A stretch of 24,969 nucleotides of DNA, from positions 1 through 24,969 of the forward strand of contig CAWVWF010000023.1 in assembly GCA_963933885.1 (NCBI GenBank), in the 5' to 3' direction. The notes below the pieces were generated by a model that was given only the letters and a program-made list of their open reading frames with translations, ran no database searches and was not told the origin of the DNA. Source of the stretch: CAWVWF01 sp963933885 (lineage in GTDB: Bacteria > Bacteroidota > Bacteroidia > Flavobacteriales_C > GCA-002722245). Position 1 is the first letter of the stretch, and every line of letters starts with the position of its first letter. The translations under genes and the position numbers were made by a program. This document shows, piece by piece, positions 1-8,446 of this stretch.

Positions 1-146
1 AAAGTTAAATTAAAAATCAGGTGCTATGAGCCTCTTGATCCCTTTCGGCAAAGGGGTAACGTTGTTGGGTGATTATATATAAAGAAAAGTCTTGGGTAAA
101 GAAGCATATAAGATAACCTAGTGTATCATTGAATTTACTTTATAAT

Positions 147-512
147 TTATTTAGTAGAAGCTTCTGATTTTTTCCAGAAAACATAAGATACTACAACCAA
201 AGTAAGTGCAGCTAAAGGTCCAGGGAATCCACCATCTCCAGCCATTATATGAGCTTGAATAGCCAGCAGTAATTCAAAGAAGAATCCTGCGTACGCAAAC
301 TCCTTTAACATTTTTGATTTATTCGAAACAATTGCAGTCACCCCAAGTAGTTTTGCAGTGGCAAGCGGATAAATAATAAATACAGGATAACCTAAAGCAG
401 TTAGCATTTCAGCTACCATATCATGTTGGATAAAGTACATCATAGCACCTCCAGTTATCATTAAAGAAAAAAGTCCTGTGAAAATCCAGTAAAGTATTTT
501 TGTACGTTTCAT
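147..512 (-). CDS. DoxX-like four-helix membrane protein
   Basis: A 121-residue protein with four hydrophobic segments (about 5-25, 38-58, 65-85 and 93-112) and short charged ends, the layout of DoxX-like (DoxX_2/DUF) small membrane proteins of Bacteroidota. The motif YPLATAKLLG in the second helix is typical of this group. I placed the start at the Met followed by KRTK; an upstream Met in frame adds ten polar residues (MLYKQTKTTD) that fit poorly in front of the first helix. The gene follows a Crp/Fnr-like regulator by about 80 bp on the same strand, and that gap holds a 14-bp palindrome. A similar regulator/membrane-protein pair exists at 23616-24592. Biochemical function is unknown; control by the adjacent regulator is inference. 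Confidence 0.75.
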   Translation of the reverse strand: MKRTKILYWIFTGLFSLMITGGAMMYFIQHDMVAEMLTALGYPVFIIYPLATAKLLGVTAIVSNKSKMLKEFAYAGFFFELLLAIQAHIMAGDGGFPGPLAALTLVVVSYVFWKKSEASTK

Positions 513-569
513 ATCTGTTGTTTTTGTTTGTTTATATAACAAAGATCCGCAACTAATATATCCTGTGCA

Positions 570-583
570 TTAATCTAGATTAA
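570..583. promoter_or_regulatory. FNR-shaped palindrome upstream of the DoxX-like gene
   Basis: TTAATCTAGATTAA is a perfect 14-bp palindrome with TTAAT-N4-ATTAA spacing, the same 5-4-5 geometry as FNR-family sites (TTGAT-N4-ATCAA). It lies between the stop of the Crp/Fnr-like gene and the start of the DoxX-like gene. A second TTAAT-N4-ATTAA palindrome sits in the equivalent place of the paralogous locus (24065-24078). Operator function is inferred. Confidence 0.4.
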
Positions 584-593
584 GAAAGCACTT

Positions 594-1088
594 TTATTTT
601 TCTCGAGCCATTTCCCCTCTAATCTTACTTAAAGCTTCAGGTGTGATACCTAAATAGGTAGCAATCATTCTTTGTGGAACACGATTAACAATGGCTTTGT
701 ATGTTTTCATGAAATGCTCATAACGTTCTCTTGCACTAGCACTCATTAACATGATCACTCTTTTCTGTAAAACAGCAGCTCTCTTTATTAATCTAATAGT
801 ATCCTCATTAGTTGTTACCAACTCCGATAAATTAAATTCAGAACTTGGTGTTGCTTCCAATTCACTATCCTCAATTGCATCAATAAAAAGATCAGAATTA
901 CCACCGTTAATTTGGGCATCCATATCTGAAATATACCAGCCTTCGGGAGCGAAAATAAAAACATGTTCCTTCCCCTTTTCATCAATAGTATAACTTCTAA
1001 GTAAACCTTTATTTACTTTATAACCGTACTGAACTGGCTCACCAGCGCGCTGTAAAATTTCTCCCTTTTTTACTTGAATGGTTTTCAT
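594..1088 (-). CDS. Crp/Fnr-family transcriptional regulator
   Basis: A 164-residue protein with an N-terminal cyclic-nucleotide-binding-like beta-roll (about 1-95; GEILQRAGE, LLRSYTIDEKGKEHVF and FAPEGW are typical of Bacteroidota Crp-like regulators), a dimerisation helix (about 96-120) and a C-terminal helix-turn-helix (NRVPQRMIATYLGITPEALSKIR, about 135-157). It is shorter than classical Crp (about 210 residues), as many Bacteroidota members are, and the canonical cAMP phosphate-binding cassette is not evident, so the ligand is unknown. The gene lies between a hybrid kinase and a DoxX-like membrane protein on the same strand. A 16-bp perfect palindrome 40 bp upstream could be its own operator. 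It is clearly paralogous to the broken regulator at 24075-24592. Confidence 0.88.
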   Translation of the reverse strand: MKTIQVKKGEILQRAGEPVQYGYKVNKGLLRSYTIDEKGKEHVFIFAPEGWYISDMDAQINGGNSDLFIDAIEDSELEATPSSEFNLSELVTTNEDTIRLIKRAAVLQKRVIMLMSASARERYEHFMKTYKAIVNRVPQRMIATYLGITPEALSKIRGEMAREK

Positions 1089-1127
1089 ATGCCGTAAATT
1101 TAATAAAAGCTTGAATCAGGAACTAAT

Positions 1128-1143
1128 TCTTCTAATTAGAAGA
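1128..1143. promoter_or_regulatory. 16-bp perfect palindrome upstream of the Crp/Fnr-like gene
   Basis: TCTTCTAATTAGAAGA is its own reverse complement. It is centred about 47 bp before the regulator's ATG and ends just before the stop codon of the upstream kinase gene. The paralogous regulator has the related palindrome TCTAAATTTAGA in its upstream region. Autoregulatory operator is an inference from symmetry and position. Confidence 0.4.
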
Positions 1144-1146
1144 TTA

Positions 1147-2985
1147 CTACGATATAAAAATATCACCAAGCTTTTCCGATAGAGCATCCTTAGTGATTGG
1201 TTTAGCTAAGAAATAATCTAAACCATTAGATAAAAAATTATCTATATCTCCAGAAAGTGCGTTTGCTGTAAGTGCCATTACAGGAGGGACATTACTATAA
1301 GTTTGCTTAATGATTTTAGTGGCTTCAATTCCGTTCATTACAGGCATTTGAATATCCATTAGAATTAAATCAAACTTACCTTCTTCAAATTTATCAATCG
1401 CTAACTGACCGTTCTTAGCAGTTTCTACTTCACACCCTAACTTTCCTAGCATTAAAGAAACTACTTTCAAGTTAACATCAATATCATCAACAACTAGTAT
1501 TCTTTTATTAAGCTTAACGGATACGTCTTTCTTTTTCTCAAGATCTTTAAGAATGGTAGCACTAGGCGTAATCATATTTATAGAAAACCAAAAATTACTT
1601 CCTTTTCCTAATTCACTTTCCAGTCCAATTTCTCCTCCTAATAACTCAATAATATTTTTGCTTATCGACAATCCTAGCCCTGTTCCTTTTACGATTTTAG
1701 TATTGCTCTGGTCCATTTGCTGAAACTGAGAAAATACCTTTTCAATATTTGTTTCTGATATACCTATTCCTGAATCTAAAACCTCAACTTTTAACTTCTT
1801 TAAAGATGGTGAAATATCAATCGTAAATAGTTTAACAGTTACTTCTCCCGCGTTAGTAAACTTAACAGCATTATTAATTAAATTCGTTATAACCTGCGCA
1901 ATTTTAACTTTATCACTGATAATGAATTCAGGTATTTTTGAATCATATTCAAACTTCAATTCTATGCCTTTCTCAACCGAATTACTTTGAAATAAATCCA
2001 CTAACTTTTGAGTAGATTTAACAATATTCACAGGAGAATTATGAACCGTCATTTTACCAGATTCAAGCTTAGATAAATCTAAAATATCATTCAAAATTCC
2101 AAGTAAATGATGTGAAGATGAATGGATCGTATTTACATAAGACTTTTGTTCATCATTCAATTCCTCATTATCTTTTAAAACATCAATCATCCCAATAATT
2201 CCATTCATTGGGGAGCGAATTTCATGACTCATATTGGCTAAAAATTCATCTTTTAATTTGATAACTTCTTGAGAAGTATATTCAATTTCTTTTGTTTTCT
2301 CAATCAATAATTCATCAAGGTGATTCACATATTTTTCTAAATCACGTTTCGTTTTATCGAGTTCTATATTTAAATTCTCTTTAGATTTAATTTCTTCCTC
2401 TAAAGCTATTTCTTTGTTTAAGCCTTCTTTTCTAAAAGTTCTTAATAAAAAATATAACAATCCTATACTTCCAGAGAAACAAGAAACAATAAATAGATAC
2501 CTGTACTCATCTGCACGTTTTACAATCTCTTGATCTCGTTCAACAAATACAGAAAAAACAAATACAACTACTCCAGCAATAAACACAAATGCAGTTAACT
2601 CTTTATCCTTCTTGTTAGATAAGAAATAAGCCAAAGTAAGTAAAATAAAGAGGTAGTACTCAATCCCGAATGCTGGTCCATAGTAACTTAAGAAAAAAGC
2701 AATTGGGACTAAGAAACTAAGGATAACAGCATAAAAACTGAAAGAATATTTTTTGTTATATCTAAAAACTAAAGAAATGATATTTAATACAAGCGCAAGA
2801 TACATAACCCAATTATGTTCTTGCATTCCAACATAATAAAATATGGAAACATAAAGCGGTACGGTAAGCGCTAGGAACATCTGCAAACTCGTTGCAACGC
2901 GCAAAACTTTTTTACGTTCCGAAGTTAACTCAGGTGCAATCCCGATATTCAATATTTTATCCCACCATTTAAACATAAATTCCAC
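1147..2985 (-). CDS. Hybrid sensor histidine kinase with C-terminal receiver
   Basis: A 612-residue inner-membrane kinase. About six transmembrane segments fill residues 30-182, followed by a coiled coil (185-245). HisKA has the phospho-acceptor H254 in MSHEIRSPMNGIIG. The ATPase domain (about 355-470) has the N box NLINNAVKFT (368-377), G1 DSGIGIS (D404) and G2 GTGLGLSISK (434-443). The receiver (494-612) has acidic D500/D501, phospho-acceptor D544 in LILMDIQMP, T573 and K595 in AKPIT. All catalytic residues expected for autophosphorylation and internal phosphotransfer are present; no Hpt domain follows, so the output partner must be elsewhere. The sensed signal is unknown; the membrane region resembles no named sensor domain that I recognise. 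A Crp/Fnr-like regulator starts 58 bp downstream on the same strand. Confidence 0.93.
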   Translation of the reverse strand: MEFMFKWWDKILNIGIAPELTSERKKVLRVATSLQMFLALTVPLYVSIFYYVGMQEHNWVMYLALVLNIISLVFRYNKKYSFSFYAVILSFLVPIAFFLSYYGPAFGIEYYLFILLTLAYFLSNKKDKELTAFVFIAGVVVFVFSVFVERDQEIVKRADEYRYLFIVSCFSGSIGLLYFLLRTFRKEGLNKEIALEEEIKSKENLNIELDKTKRDLEKYVNHLDELLIEKTKEIEYTSQEVIKLKDEFLANMSHEIRSPMNGIIGMIDVLKDNEELNDEQKSYVNTIHSSSHHLLGILNDILDLSKLESGKMTVHNSPVNIVKSTQKLVDLFQSNSVEKGIELKFEYDSKIPEFIISDKVKIAQVITNLINNAVKFTNAGEVTVKLFTIDISPSLKKLKVEVLDSGIGISETNIEKVFSQFQQMDQSNTKIVKGTGLGLSISKNIIELLGGEIGLESELGKGSNFWFSINMITPSATILKDLEKKKDVSVKLNKRILVVDDIDVNLKVVSLMLGKLGCEVETAKNGQLAIDKFEEGKFDLILMDIQMPVMNGIEATKIIKQTYSNVPPVMALTANALSGDIDNFLSNGLDYFLAKPITKDALSEKLGDIFIS

Positions 2986-3159
2986 TTGAAAAACCTACGC
3001 CTTACACCCGTAATGGTTTCTAAAAAAGCACTTTAGTTTTATATGTCAGATTTTAACCCCGATTTGTAATCGAATAAAAATGACATTTCAAAACTAAATA
3101 AAATCGATGTGATAACAGACAAAAATTAGTTGATTTATAACATCAAGCAAGATGGAAAA

Positions 3160-4590
3160 TCAATACTTTACAATTTTGGAACTGTGAATTCCGAATTCTT
3201 CACCAGTAATTTTAACAAAATAAATTCCTTCTTTAAACTTACTATCTGACATGTTGAAATGAAAAGCTAATCCACTACCTTCTTGCTTATTAATCAATCG
3301 TCCACCAGTATCAAATATTTCTAAAGTAACATCCTCGTAGAATTTACCCAATTCAAACGTTACCATTCCTTGAGTTGGATTTGGATAGATACTCAAATTA
3401 CTAACCCCTTCAACATAATTCCCATTTACTAACAAATAATAAGGTAGCGCACCTATATCAGCATTAGTATTATTAGTATCAATCAAACTCAAAGGACTTC
3501 CTTTATCAATACAAGGTGATATTGCCGTTAAATGGAAATCATCACCAAGAGCATCTACAAATTCGGCTGAACCAGTTAAATTATTACTTCCTAAAAGCGG
3601 TGCATTATCAGTCATACAATAATTGAAATTTACAAATGAGACTCCATCTACTTCAAAATCTTCAACATTTTCATTCAAAAGAGTACTTAAAACATTTATG
3701 GTACTCCCACCAAAATCTACTTTATCTTCTAAAGAAGAAATTGCCAAATCATTATTATACAACGTATTATTCTCAACTAATCCATCCGAATTTTCTTTAA
3801 ATGATATTCCAATACTACAGTTGAAAATAATATTCTTAAAAACATGAATTCCCACACTGTTTCCAAAATTTTCAGATCCAATTTCTAAACCTCTATTTGA
3901 TACCCCTGAAATAGTATTATAACTAATTTCTGTATTTTCACAATTATTCAAATCAATTGCATCATCATTATTATCAGTAAACTTAGAATTCGTGATAATT
4001 CCTCCAATACAATCTATAAATTCTACTGCATCTGGAACTTTATCAAAAATACAATTTTCAACAATTGGATTAACTGCATTATGAATTAAAAATCCTTCTC
4101 CTTTATTAATTCCATTCAATTCGCAATTAGAAATATGTAGCGAATCATAGTTATCAAGTTTAATTCTTGTGAAAGCACCGTTCCATGCCAAGTTCTGATT
4201 GCTATTATAAACGACGTTATCAATTCGAACTGCTTTAACCCTAAACTCGAATCTTCCTTCGTTCATAATTGCATGTTTAATATTAACACGACCAGTATAT
4301 GCATGAACTAAAAAAATTTCCCATCCATCAGAATGAGTAGGATTAAAGGTTACTGGATCGTTTGCCGTTCCATTTATTATTAAATCGCCTTCTAGCCTAA
4401 CTTTAACCATTTCACCAATATTAACAACTACTCCAGCTTCAATAATCAGAGCACCTGTTATAGTGGTGTCATTCAAAAAATAATAGGGTGAATCATTTAA
4501 AGTTAAAGTCGATGCTTTTACGCTAAACCCAAATAATAAACAAATTGATATTGTTAAAAAAACAATGATATTCTTTGATTTTTTTTGCAT
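3160..4590 (-). CDS. Secreted right-handed beta-helix protein with T9SS sorting domain
   Basis: A 476-residue exported protein. It begins with a signal peptide (KK followed by a hydrophobic stretch ending near KAS, residue 27). The middle (about 90-330) consists of repeated short strands with asparagine turns such as ISNCELNG, VENCIFDK, ITNSKFTDN and VENNTLYNN, the pattern of NosD/pectate-lyase-like parallel beta-helices. Residues about 399-476 form a type IX secretion C-terminal sorting domain (LSIYPNPTQG, then GRLINK, ending EGIYFVKITG and KIVKY). Proteins of this build are surface-bound or released and usually bind or cleave polysaccharide; no catalytic residues can be assigned here. It stands alone between the kinase and a divergent DUF1853 gene. 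Confidence 0.88.
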   Translation of the reverse strand: MQKKSKNIIVFLTISICLLFGFSVKASTLTLNDSPYYFLNDTTITGALIIEAGVVVNIGEMVKVRLEGDLIINGTANDPVTFNPTHSDGWEIFLVHAYTGRVNIKHAIMNEGRFEFRVKAVRIDNVVYNSNQNLAWNGAFTRIKLDNYDSLHISNCELNGINKGEGFLIHNAVNPIVENCIFDKVPDAVEFIDCIGGIITNSKFTDNNDDAIDLNNCENTEISYNTISGVSNRGLEIGSENFGNSVGIHVFKNIIFNCSIGISFKENSDGLVENNTLYNNDLAISSLEDKVDFGGSTINVLSTLLNENVEDFEVDGVSFVNFNYCMTDNAPLLGSNNLTGSAEFVDALGDDFHLTAISPCIDKGSPLSLIDTNNTNADIGALPYYLLVNGNYVEGVSNLSIYPNPTQGMVTFELGKFYEDVTLEIFDTGGRLINKQEGSGLAFHFNMSDSKFKEGIYFVKITGEEFGIHSSKIVKY

Positions 4591-4698
4591 CTTTTAAACT
4601 AAAAATATTTAATATGATTCAAATATAATTATAAAATATTAAGAGCCTGTCAATTTAAATTTGATATTCTTTAAATGTTTTAACTTCGTCCTCCTACA

Positions 4699-5514
4699 AT
4701 GACCATACAACAACAATTTCACGGTTTTTTAAATACTCCTAATCTTTGGAAAGAGAAAGCTGTGTTTGGAATGGAACAGCTAGAACTTACAGGAATGAAA
4801 GGTGATATTCCTAGTAAGGAATTTAATCCTAAATTAAGGCTTGGTAAACTCGTTGAAGAATTTGTTTTCGAAGTACTCAATCAGTCTGCATCCACTGAAA
4901 TAATTGCAGAAAATATTCAGATAAGAAAAGAGAAAATTTCCATCGGAGAAATCGATTGTATTTTAAAACATTTTAATGAGCTCATTCATCTTGAAATAGT
5001 TTACAAATTCTATCTATATGATGAGCGTATTGAAGGTTCTAATCTTCATAAATGGATTGGTCCTAATCGAAAGGATAATCTTATTCACAAACTAACTAAA
5101 TTAAAAGAGAAGCAGCTTCCAATGCTGTTTCGAGAAGAAGCACAAAAATCAATTGACGCTTTAAATATTGATTTAAAAATAAACGATGAAAACATACTTC
5201 AAAAAGTATTGTTTAAAGCTCAATTGTTTGTTCCTAAGTCACAATTACTTGATACATTTCCAAGTATAAATAACGATTGTATTAAAGGGTTTTATATCCC
5301 TTATATTGAGCTAAAAGATCTAAGACAAAATGAGTTTTACATTCCAAATAAAAGAGCTTGGTTAACAGAGCCTCATTTGGATGTTGAGTGGTTAAATTAT
5401 AATCAATTTGATAACGAAATCAATGTTTACTATCATGAACAAAGATCACCGTTATGCTGGATTAAAACCACAGATGGTACAACACAAAAATTCTTTGTTG
5501 TTTCCTGGGATTAA
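4699..5514 (+). CDS. DUF1853 family protein
   Basis: A 271-residue soluble protein matching the DUF1853 pattern: an N-terminal helical region with LRLGKLVEEFVFEVL, then GEIDCIL (83-89), LEIVYKFYLY (98-107), and the hallmark WIGPNRKDNLIHKLTKL (119-135). The spacing of D86 and E99/K103 on adjacent strands resembles the core of PD-(D/E)XK nuclease-like folds, although E-x3-K is not the canonical E-x-K. DUF1853 is best known from Proteobacteria and has no established function. The gene is convergent with the downstream chitinase and shares a bidirectional terminator with it. A nuclease role is inference only. Confidence 0.8.
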   Translation: MTIQQQFHGFLNTPNLWKEKAVFGMEQLELTGMKGDIPSKEFNPKLRLGKLVEEFVFEVLNQSASTEIIAENIQIRKEKISIGEIDCILKHFNELIHLEIVYKFYLYDERIEGSNLHKWIGPNRKDNLIHKLTKLKEKQLPMLFREEAQKSIDALNIDLKINDENILQKVLFKAQLFVPKSQLLDTFPSINNDCIKGFYIPYIELKDLRQNEFYIPNKRAWLTEPHLDVEWLNYNQFDNEINVYYHEQRSPLCWIKTTDGTTQKFFVVSWD

Positions 5515-5543
5515 CTTTTGAAGGCTACTAAATTGCAGTAAAA

Positions 5544-5576
5544 AAAAGAGGTTTACTATTGCAAACCTCTTTTAAT
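5544..5576. terminator. Bidirectional intrinsic terminator between DUF1853 and chitinase genes
   Basis: An 11-bp stem AAAAGAGGTTT/AAACCTCTTTT with an 8-nt loop. The A-run on one side and T-run on the other let it serve both converging genes. Confidence 0.8.
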
Positions 5577-5601
5577 TTCTAATAATATTAATTCAAGATT
5601 A

Positions 5602-6801
5602 TTACTTCACAACATCAATACTGTAAAGCTTTCCGCTTTCCGTTTTAACCTTTAAAAAGTATAGTCCTGATGAAACGTCTTCAAGAGAAATTGAAACTGA
5701 ATTCAATGTTTTCTTTAAAATTTGTCCTGTGATAGATACTAATTCTATCTCTAAAACTTTTTCATTATCTATCTCAACAGTAACTTGGTTTACTGCTGGA
5801 TTTGGATAAACCTTTCCTTCATTACGAATTTCTATTGGTCCATCAATACCTACACTTGCGTTTAACGCACTAGTTAATGAATTTGATTGCGATGCATCAT
5901 CTTGTGCAATTTCCCAAACCATTACTCCTTTAAATCCATTATCGATTGCATAATTAACTTTGTCTTTAATCAAGTCTGCACCATTGAAGAAATAATGTCC
6001 AGTAGCATCAATCAATACATTGTCTGATGGTAAGGCATTTGGAAATTGATCCATGATCTCAGTATAAGTCACAGCAGCTGCAATTCCTCCTGTATTATCA
6101 TCAAATCTATATCCGTAGTAAGGCAAGCCCATTACAAGCTTGTCTCTAGAGTAACCTCTACCAATCCAGTAATTTTCAGCTTGTGTATAATGACTCATTG
6201 AAGCGTGAGCTCCATATGGACTCGCAGACCATGTTCCTGTTTGATCATAAATCATAATCTGTAAAAAATCTGCTTGATCTAATGCTTCATTTTCGTACCA
6301 TTGTAACCAGTAGTTTCCAAAACCAATTGTGATTACAAACTCTAAATCAGTACTATCTATTTCAGCTCTAATTTCCTTCATTAATAAAGTGAAATTATCT
6401 CTATCAGTAGCATTATCGATTCCTTCCCAATCCATATCGATTCCATCTAAATCATAGTGACGACAAAATTTTCTCAATGTATCAGCAAAAGCTAATCTAG
6501 CAACAGGGTCACTTGCCATTCCAGACATCCAACCTGTATTCACACTTATTAATCTTTTTGCATCTACATTTTCAGTTGCTGTAAGAAAACTATTAAATGT
6601 TGCTTCGTTTCCTCCTCCATGAAATTTCAAATCTCCATTTGTTCTAGCATAAATAAATGCATAATACAAATAGTTATAACTTGAGAAATCCACACCTGCT
6701 GTAGTTCTCCAATAAGGAAAATATCCACCAACAACATCCAGTTTCTGAGAGAATGAGTTGAAAGAAACACACATTAATAATACAATTGCAAGCCTTTTCA
6801 T
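5602..6801 (-). CDS. Secreted GH18 chitinase with T9SS sorting domain
   Basis: A 399-residue protein. The start is placed at the Met beginning MKRLAIVLLM, which opens a signal peptide cleaved near SFSQ (residue 19); an upstream Met would add 23 residues before it. The GH18 barrel (about 22-315) starts with VVGGYFPYW and carries the catalytic motif DGIDMDWE (119-126), with E126 as proton donor and D122/D124 as assisting acids. Conserved MIYDQ and VMVWEIAQD strands follow. Residues about 328-399 are a T9SS sorting domain (VYPNPAVNQ, SSGLYFLKVK). It should hydrolyse chitin or related beta-1,4-GlcNAc polymers outside the cell. Tandem GTATACAATT repeats upstream may be an operator. Confidence 0.92.
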   Translation of the reverse strand: MKRLAIVLLMCVSFNSFSQKLDVVGGYFPYWRTTAGVDFSSYNYLYYAFIYARTNGDLKFHGGGNEATFNSFLTATENVDAKRLISVNTGWMSGMASDPVARLAFADTLRKFCRHYDLDGIDMDWEGIDNATDRDNFTLLMKEIRAEIDSTDLEFVITIGFGNYWLQWYENEALDQADFLQIMIYDQTGTWSASPYGAHASMSHYTQAENYWIGRGYSRDKLVMGLPYYGYRFDDNTGGIAAAVTYTEIMDQFPNALPSDNVLIDATGHYFFNGADLIKDKVNYAIDNGFKGVMVWEIAQDDASQSNSLTSALNASVGIDGPIEIRNEGKVYPNPAVNQVTVEIDNEKVLEIELVSITGQILKKTLNSVSISLEDVSSGLYFLKVKTESGKLYSIDVVK

Positions 6802-6848
6802 ATTGTTCAATTTTTTAAAATATAATTTGAAAATACAATATACTGCCG

Positions 6849-6893
6849 TTGTATATATTAACGTATACAATTAATTAAAGATGGTATACAATT
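6849..6893. promoter_or_regulatory. Repeated TATAC-containing motif upstream of chitinase gene
   Basis: GTATACAATT occurs twice (6863-6872 and 6884-6893), exactly 21 bp apart, about two helical turns. TTGTATA at 6849-6855 forms a 7-bp inverted repeat with TATACAA at 6864-6870. The cluster is 48-92 bp upstream of the chitinase start codon. A regulator-binding site is inferred from position and spacing. Confidence 0.35.
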
Positions 6894-6996
6894 CCTTTAA
6901 ACTACTGCATAACAGAGATCTTATATATGACTGCAAGGTTATCAACGGTTTCATTTTATGACGATTCCGATAACAACACTTAATCCTTTAATATGT

Positions 6997-7851
6997 TTAA
7001 AGACTTCTATACCATTGCAACATTGGTATTGCCATTGGCAAAAATTCACCGTCATTCATGAACGCCACCAACCCAAACTGAAACGCTCTTCCTTCTGATT
7101 GATGCCATCTAATTCCAGGTATCATAATTCCTGAAGCTCCATCTTCATGGCCCGTTGGGATGAAAAAAGAATCAAACACAAAACTTATTTTTGGGGAAAT
7201 TTGAGTCATTCCTGCTACTGTCATAAGTGCAGTTCCTTGAGCAGGTCCTCCAAGAAAAACGGCTCCATATCCTCCTGAAAAGGCTAAATTACTTTTTCTA
7301 TTTCCAAAAGAAACTGAAGCAAAAGGTAAAACCGCACCTAAACTAGGCGCCAGCCAAGATCCTGAACCTACGATTGTTCCAATTGCAAATTGAGTATTCC
7401 TATCAAGTTCCCAACTCTTTTTGATCGTACCCAACATTGGCGCTCCAATCCAAGTAGAAACGAATCCAATTCCTATATTATAAGGCAACCCAATTTGTAC
7501 ATCTGGTCCATATAAATTTGCCTGTACATACCCTTCTCCTTCATTCATTGGTATTCCATTCGTAGAGATAAAATACCTTGTTGCAAATTTATCTTCTCCT
7601 ATATATTCCCCTTTTTCATTATAATGTTCAGCCTTAAGTTTTGTTTTTCTACTTATTAAATAAGTATTAATAGTTACTTTATAACCACCTTCAGTTTTCA
7701 TTTTTATTTCTTGCTCATTTTCAGATATAATTATTCCTCTTATTACATCTCCATTTGTTTTTACAATTTGATAAGTAGGGTTTGATGGCTCTGTTTGAGC
7801 ACTTATCGTAAATGAGATTAGAAAAATTAATGAGCTTAGGATCGTTTTCAT
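6997..7851 (-). CDS. Exported hypothetical protein, probable outer-membrane beta-barrel
   Basis: A 284-residue protein with a signal peptide (MKTILSSLIFLISFTISAQ). I chose this Met rather than one 13 residues upstream because it begins the signal sequence. Residues about 25-60 (IVKTNGDVIRGIIIS...) look like a small beta domain found at the start of many Bacteroidota barrel proteins. The rest alternates glycine-rich hydrophobic strands (LPYNIGIGFVS, FAIGTIVGSGSW, LAFSGGYGAVFLGG) and ends in an aromatic strand (MLQWYRSL), consistent with an outer-membrane barrel. No named family is recognised. It lies downstream of the Rof-like gene on the same strand but separated by about 210 bp, so it probably has its own promoter; a strong hairpin sits five bases before its start codon. 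Confidence 0.65.
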   Translation of the reverse strand: MKTILSSLIFLISFTISAQTEPSNPTYQIVKTNGDVIRGIIISENEQEIKMKTEGGYKVTINTYLISRKTKLKAEHYNEKGEYIGEDKFATRYFISTNGIPMNEGEGYVQANLYGPDVQIGLPYNIGIGFVSTWIGAPMLGTIKKSWELDRNTQFAIGTIVGSGSWLAPSLGAVLPFASVSFGNRKSNLAFSGGYGAVFLGGPAQGTALMTVAGMTQISPKISFVFDSFFIPTGHEDGASGIMIPGIRWHQSEGRAFQFGLVAFMNDGEFLPMAIPMLQWYRSL

Positions 7852-7855
7852 ATTC

Positions 7856-7876
7856 GTTAGTTTTAACAAAACTAAC
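7856..7876. promoter_or_regulatory. Hairpin or operator abutting the start codon of the exported barrel protein
   Basis: Perfect 9-bp arms GTTAGTTTT and AAAACTAAC around a 3-nt loop, ending four bases upstream of the ATG. It could be a dimeric operator or an mRNA hairpin that limits ribosome access. Symmetry is seen directly; the role is inferred. Confidence 0.35.
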
Positions 7877-8061
7877 AAGTCAGCTTGCAAGATGACAATT
7901 GACTTTCACGTGTTCAAATTCGAAATTTGCATTTTTCGCAAATTAATAGACAAAAAAAGAGGGGGAATTAACCTTGCTCCTCCTGCGATAAAACGGATCT
8001 TTTCTGTTGCAGGTTTATCAAATTCATAAATATCATCACCTGCATCTACCAAACCAACTAT

Positions 8062-8361
8062 TTAATTATCACTTGCATCACCACAAGGATTATGATTTCG
8101 ATCTATTCCACATGTGTCTTTTGGGCCAATCTTATCATCTATAGAAACCAATTGATCCAATCTTATAACTAAGCCCGAGTGAAGGCGTAAAAACTCTGTT
8201 TCGGAATCTTTGGATTTGAAAAGCTCTAAAAGCATTTCTATTTTTTCGGTTCGATTGTCATTTTGATCATTGAACTTAATCACTACCCTATTGCCGGCCT
8301 TTATAAATGCTTCTATTCTTGAATAAAAAACGGCATGTGGAGGATAGTATACTTTGTTCAT
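8062..8361 (-). CDS. Small Rof-like (Rho-binding antiterminator-like) protein, tentative
   Basis: A 99-residue soluble protein starting MNKVYYPPHAVFYSRIEAF; an alternative Met lies six codons upstream. The order 'YYPPHAVFYSRIEAFIKAG, beta-strand VVIKFNDQ, EFLRLHSG, VIRLDQLVSID' resembles the Sm-like ROF family in Bacteroidota, whose founding member binds Rho and blocks termination. The C-terminal tail (KDTCGIDRNHNPCGDASDN) is extra and contains two cysteines. The match is by pattern only and may be wrong. The same frame stays open for about 50 codons after the stop codon. Confidence 0.45.
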   Translation of the reverse strand: MNKVYYPPHAVFYSRIEAFIKAGNRVVIKFNDQNDNRTEKIEMLLELFKSKDSETEFLRLHSGLVIRLDQLVSIDDKIGPKDTCGIDRNHNPCGDASDN

Positions 8362-8446
8362 ACAGTCGGTTTTCAGCAAGTTAACAATTTATCAAACACT
8401 AAACTGTCATTTTATTTTCATTATCTAAAAAACAAATCTATTGAGC

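Noticed and set aside
36..60. CCCTTT-CGGC-AAAGGG hairpin near the left edge
   Set aside because: Only six base pairs and no T-run; its context is cut off by the window edge, so no role can be assigned.
751..993. 80-codon plus-strand open frame
   Set aside because: Lies wholly antisense to the intact Crp/Fnr-like gene and has no family features.
3623..3847. 74-codon plus-strand open frame
   Set aside because: Antisense to the repetitive beta-helix gene; low-complexity serine/lysine content typical of a shadow frame.
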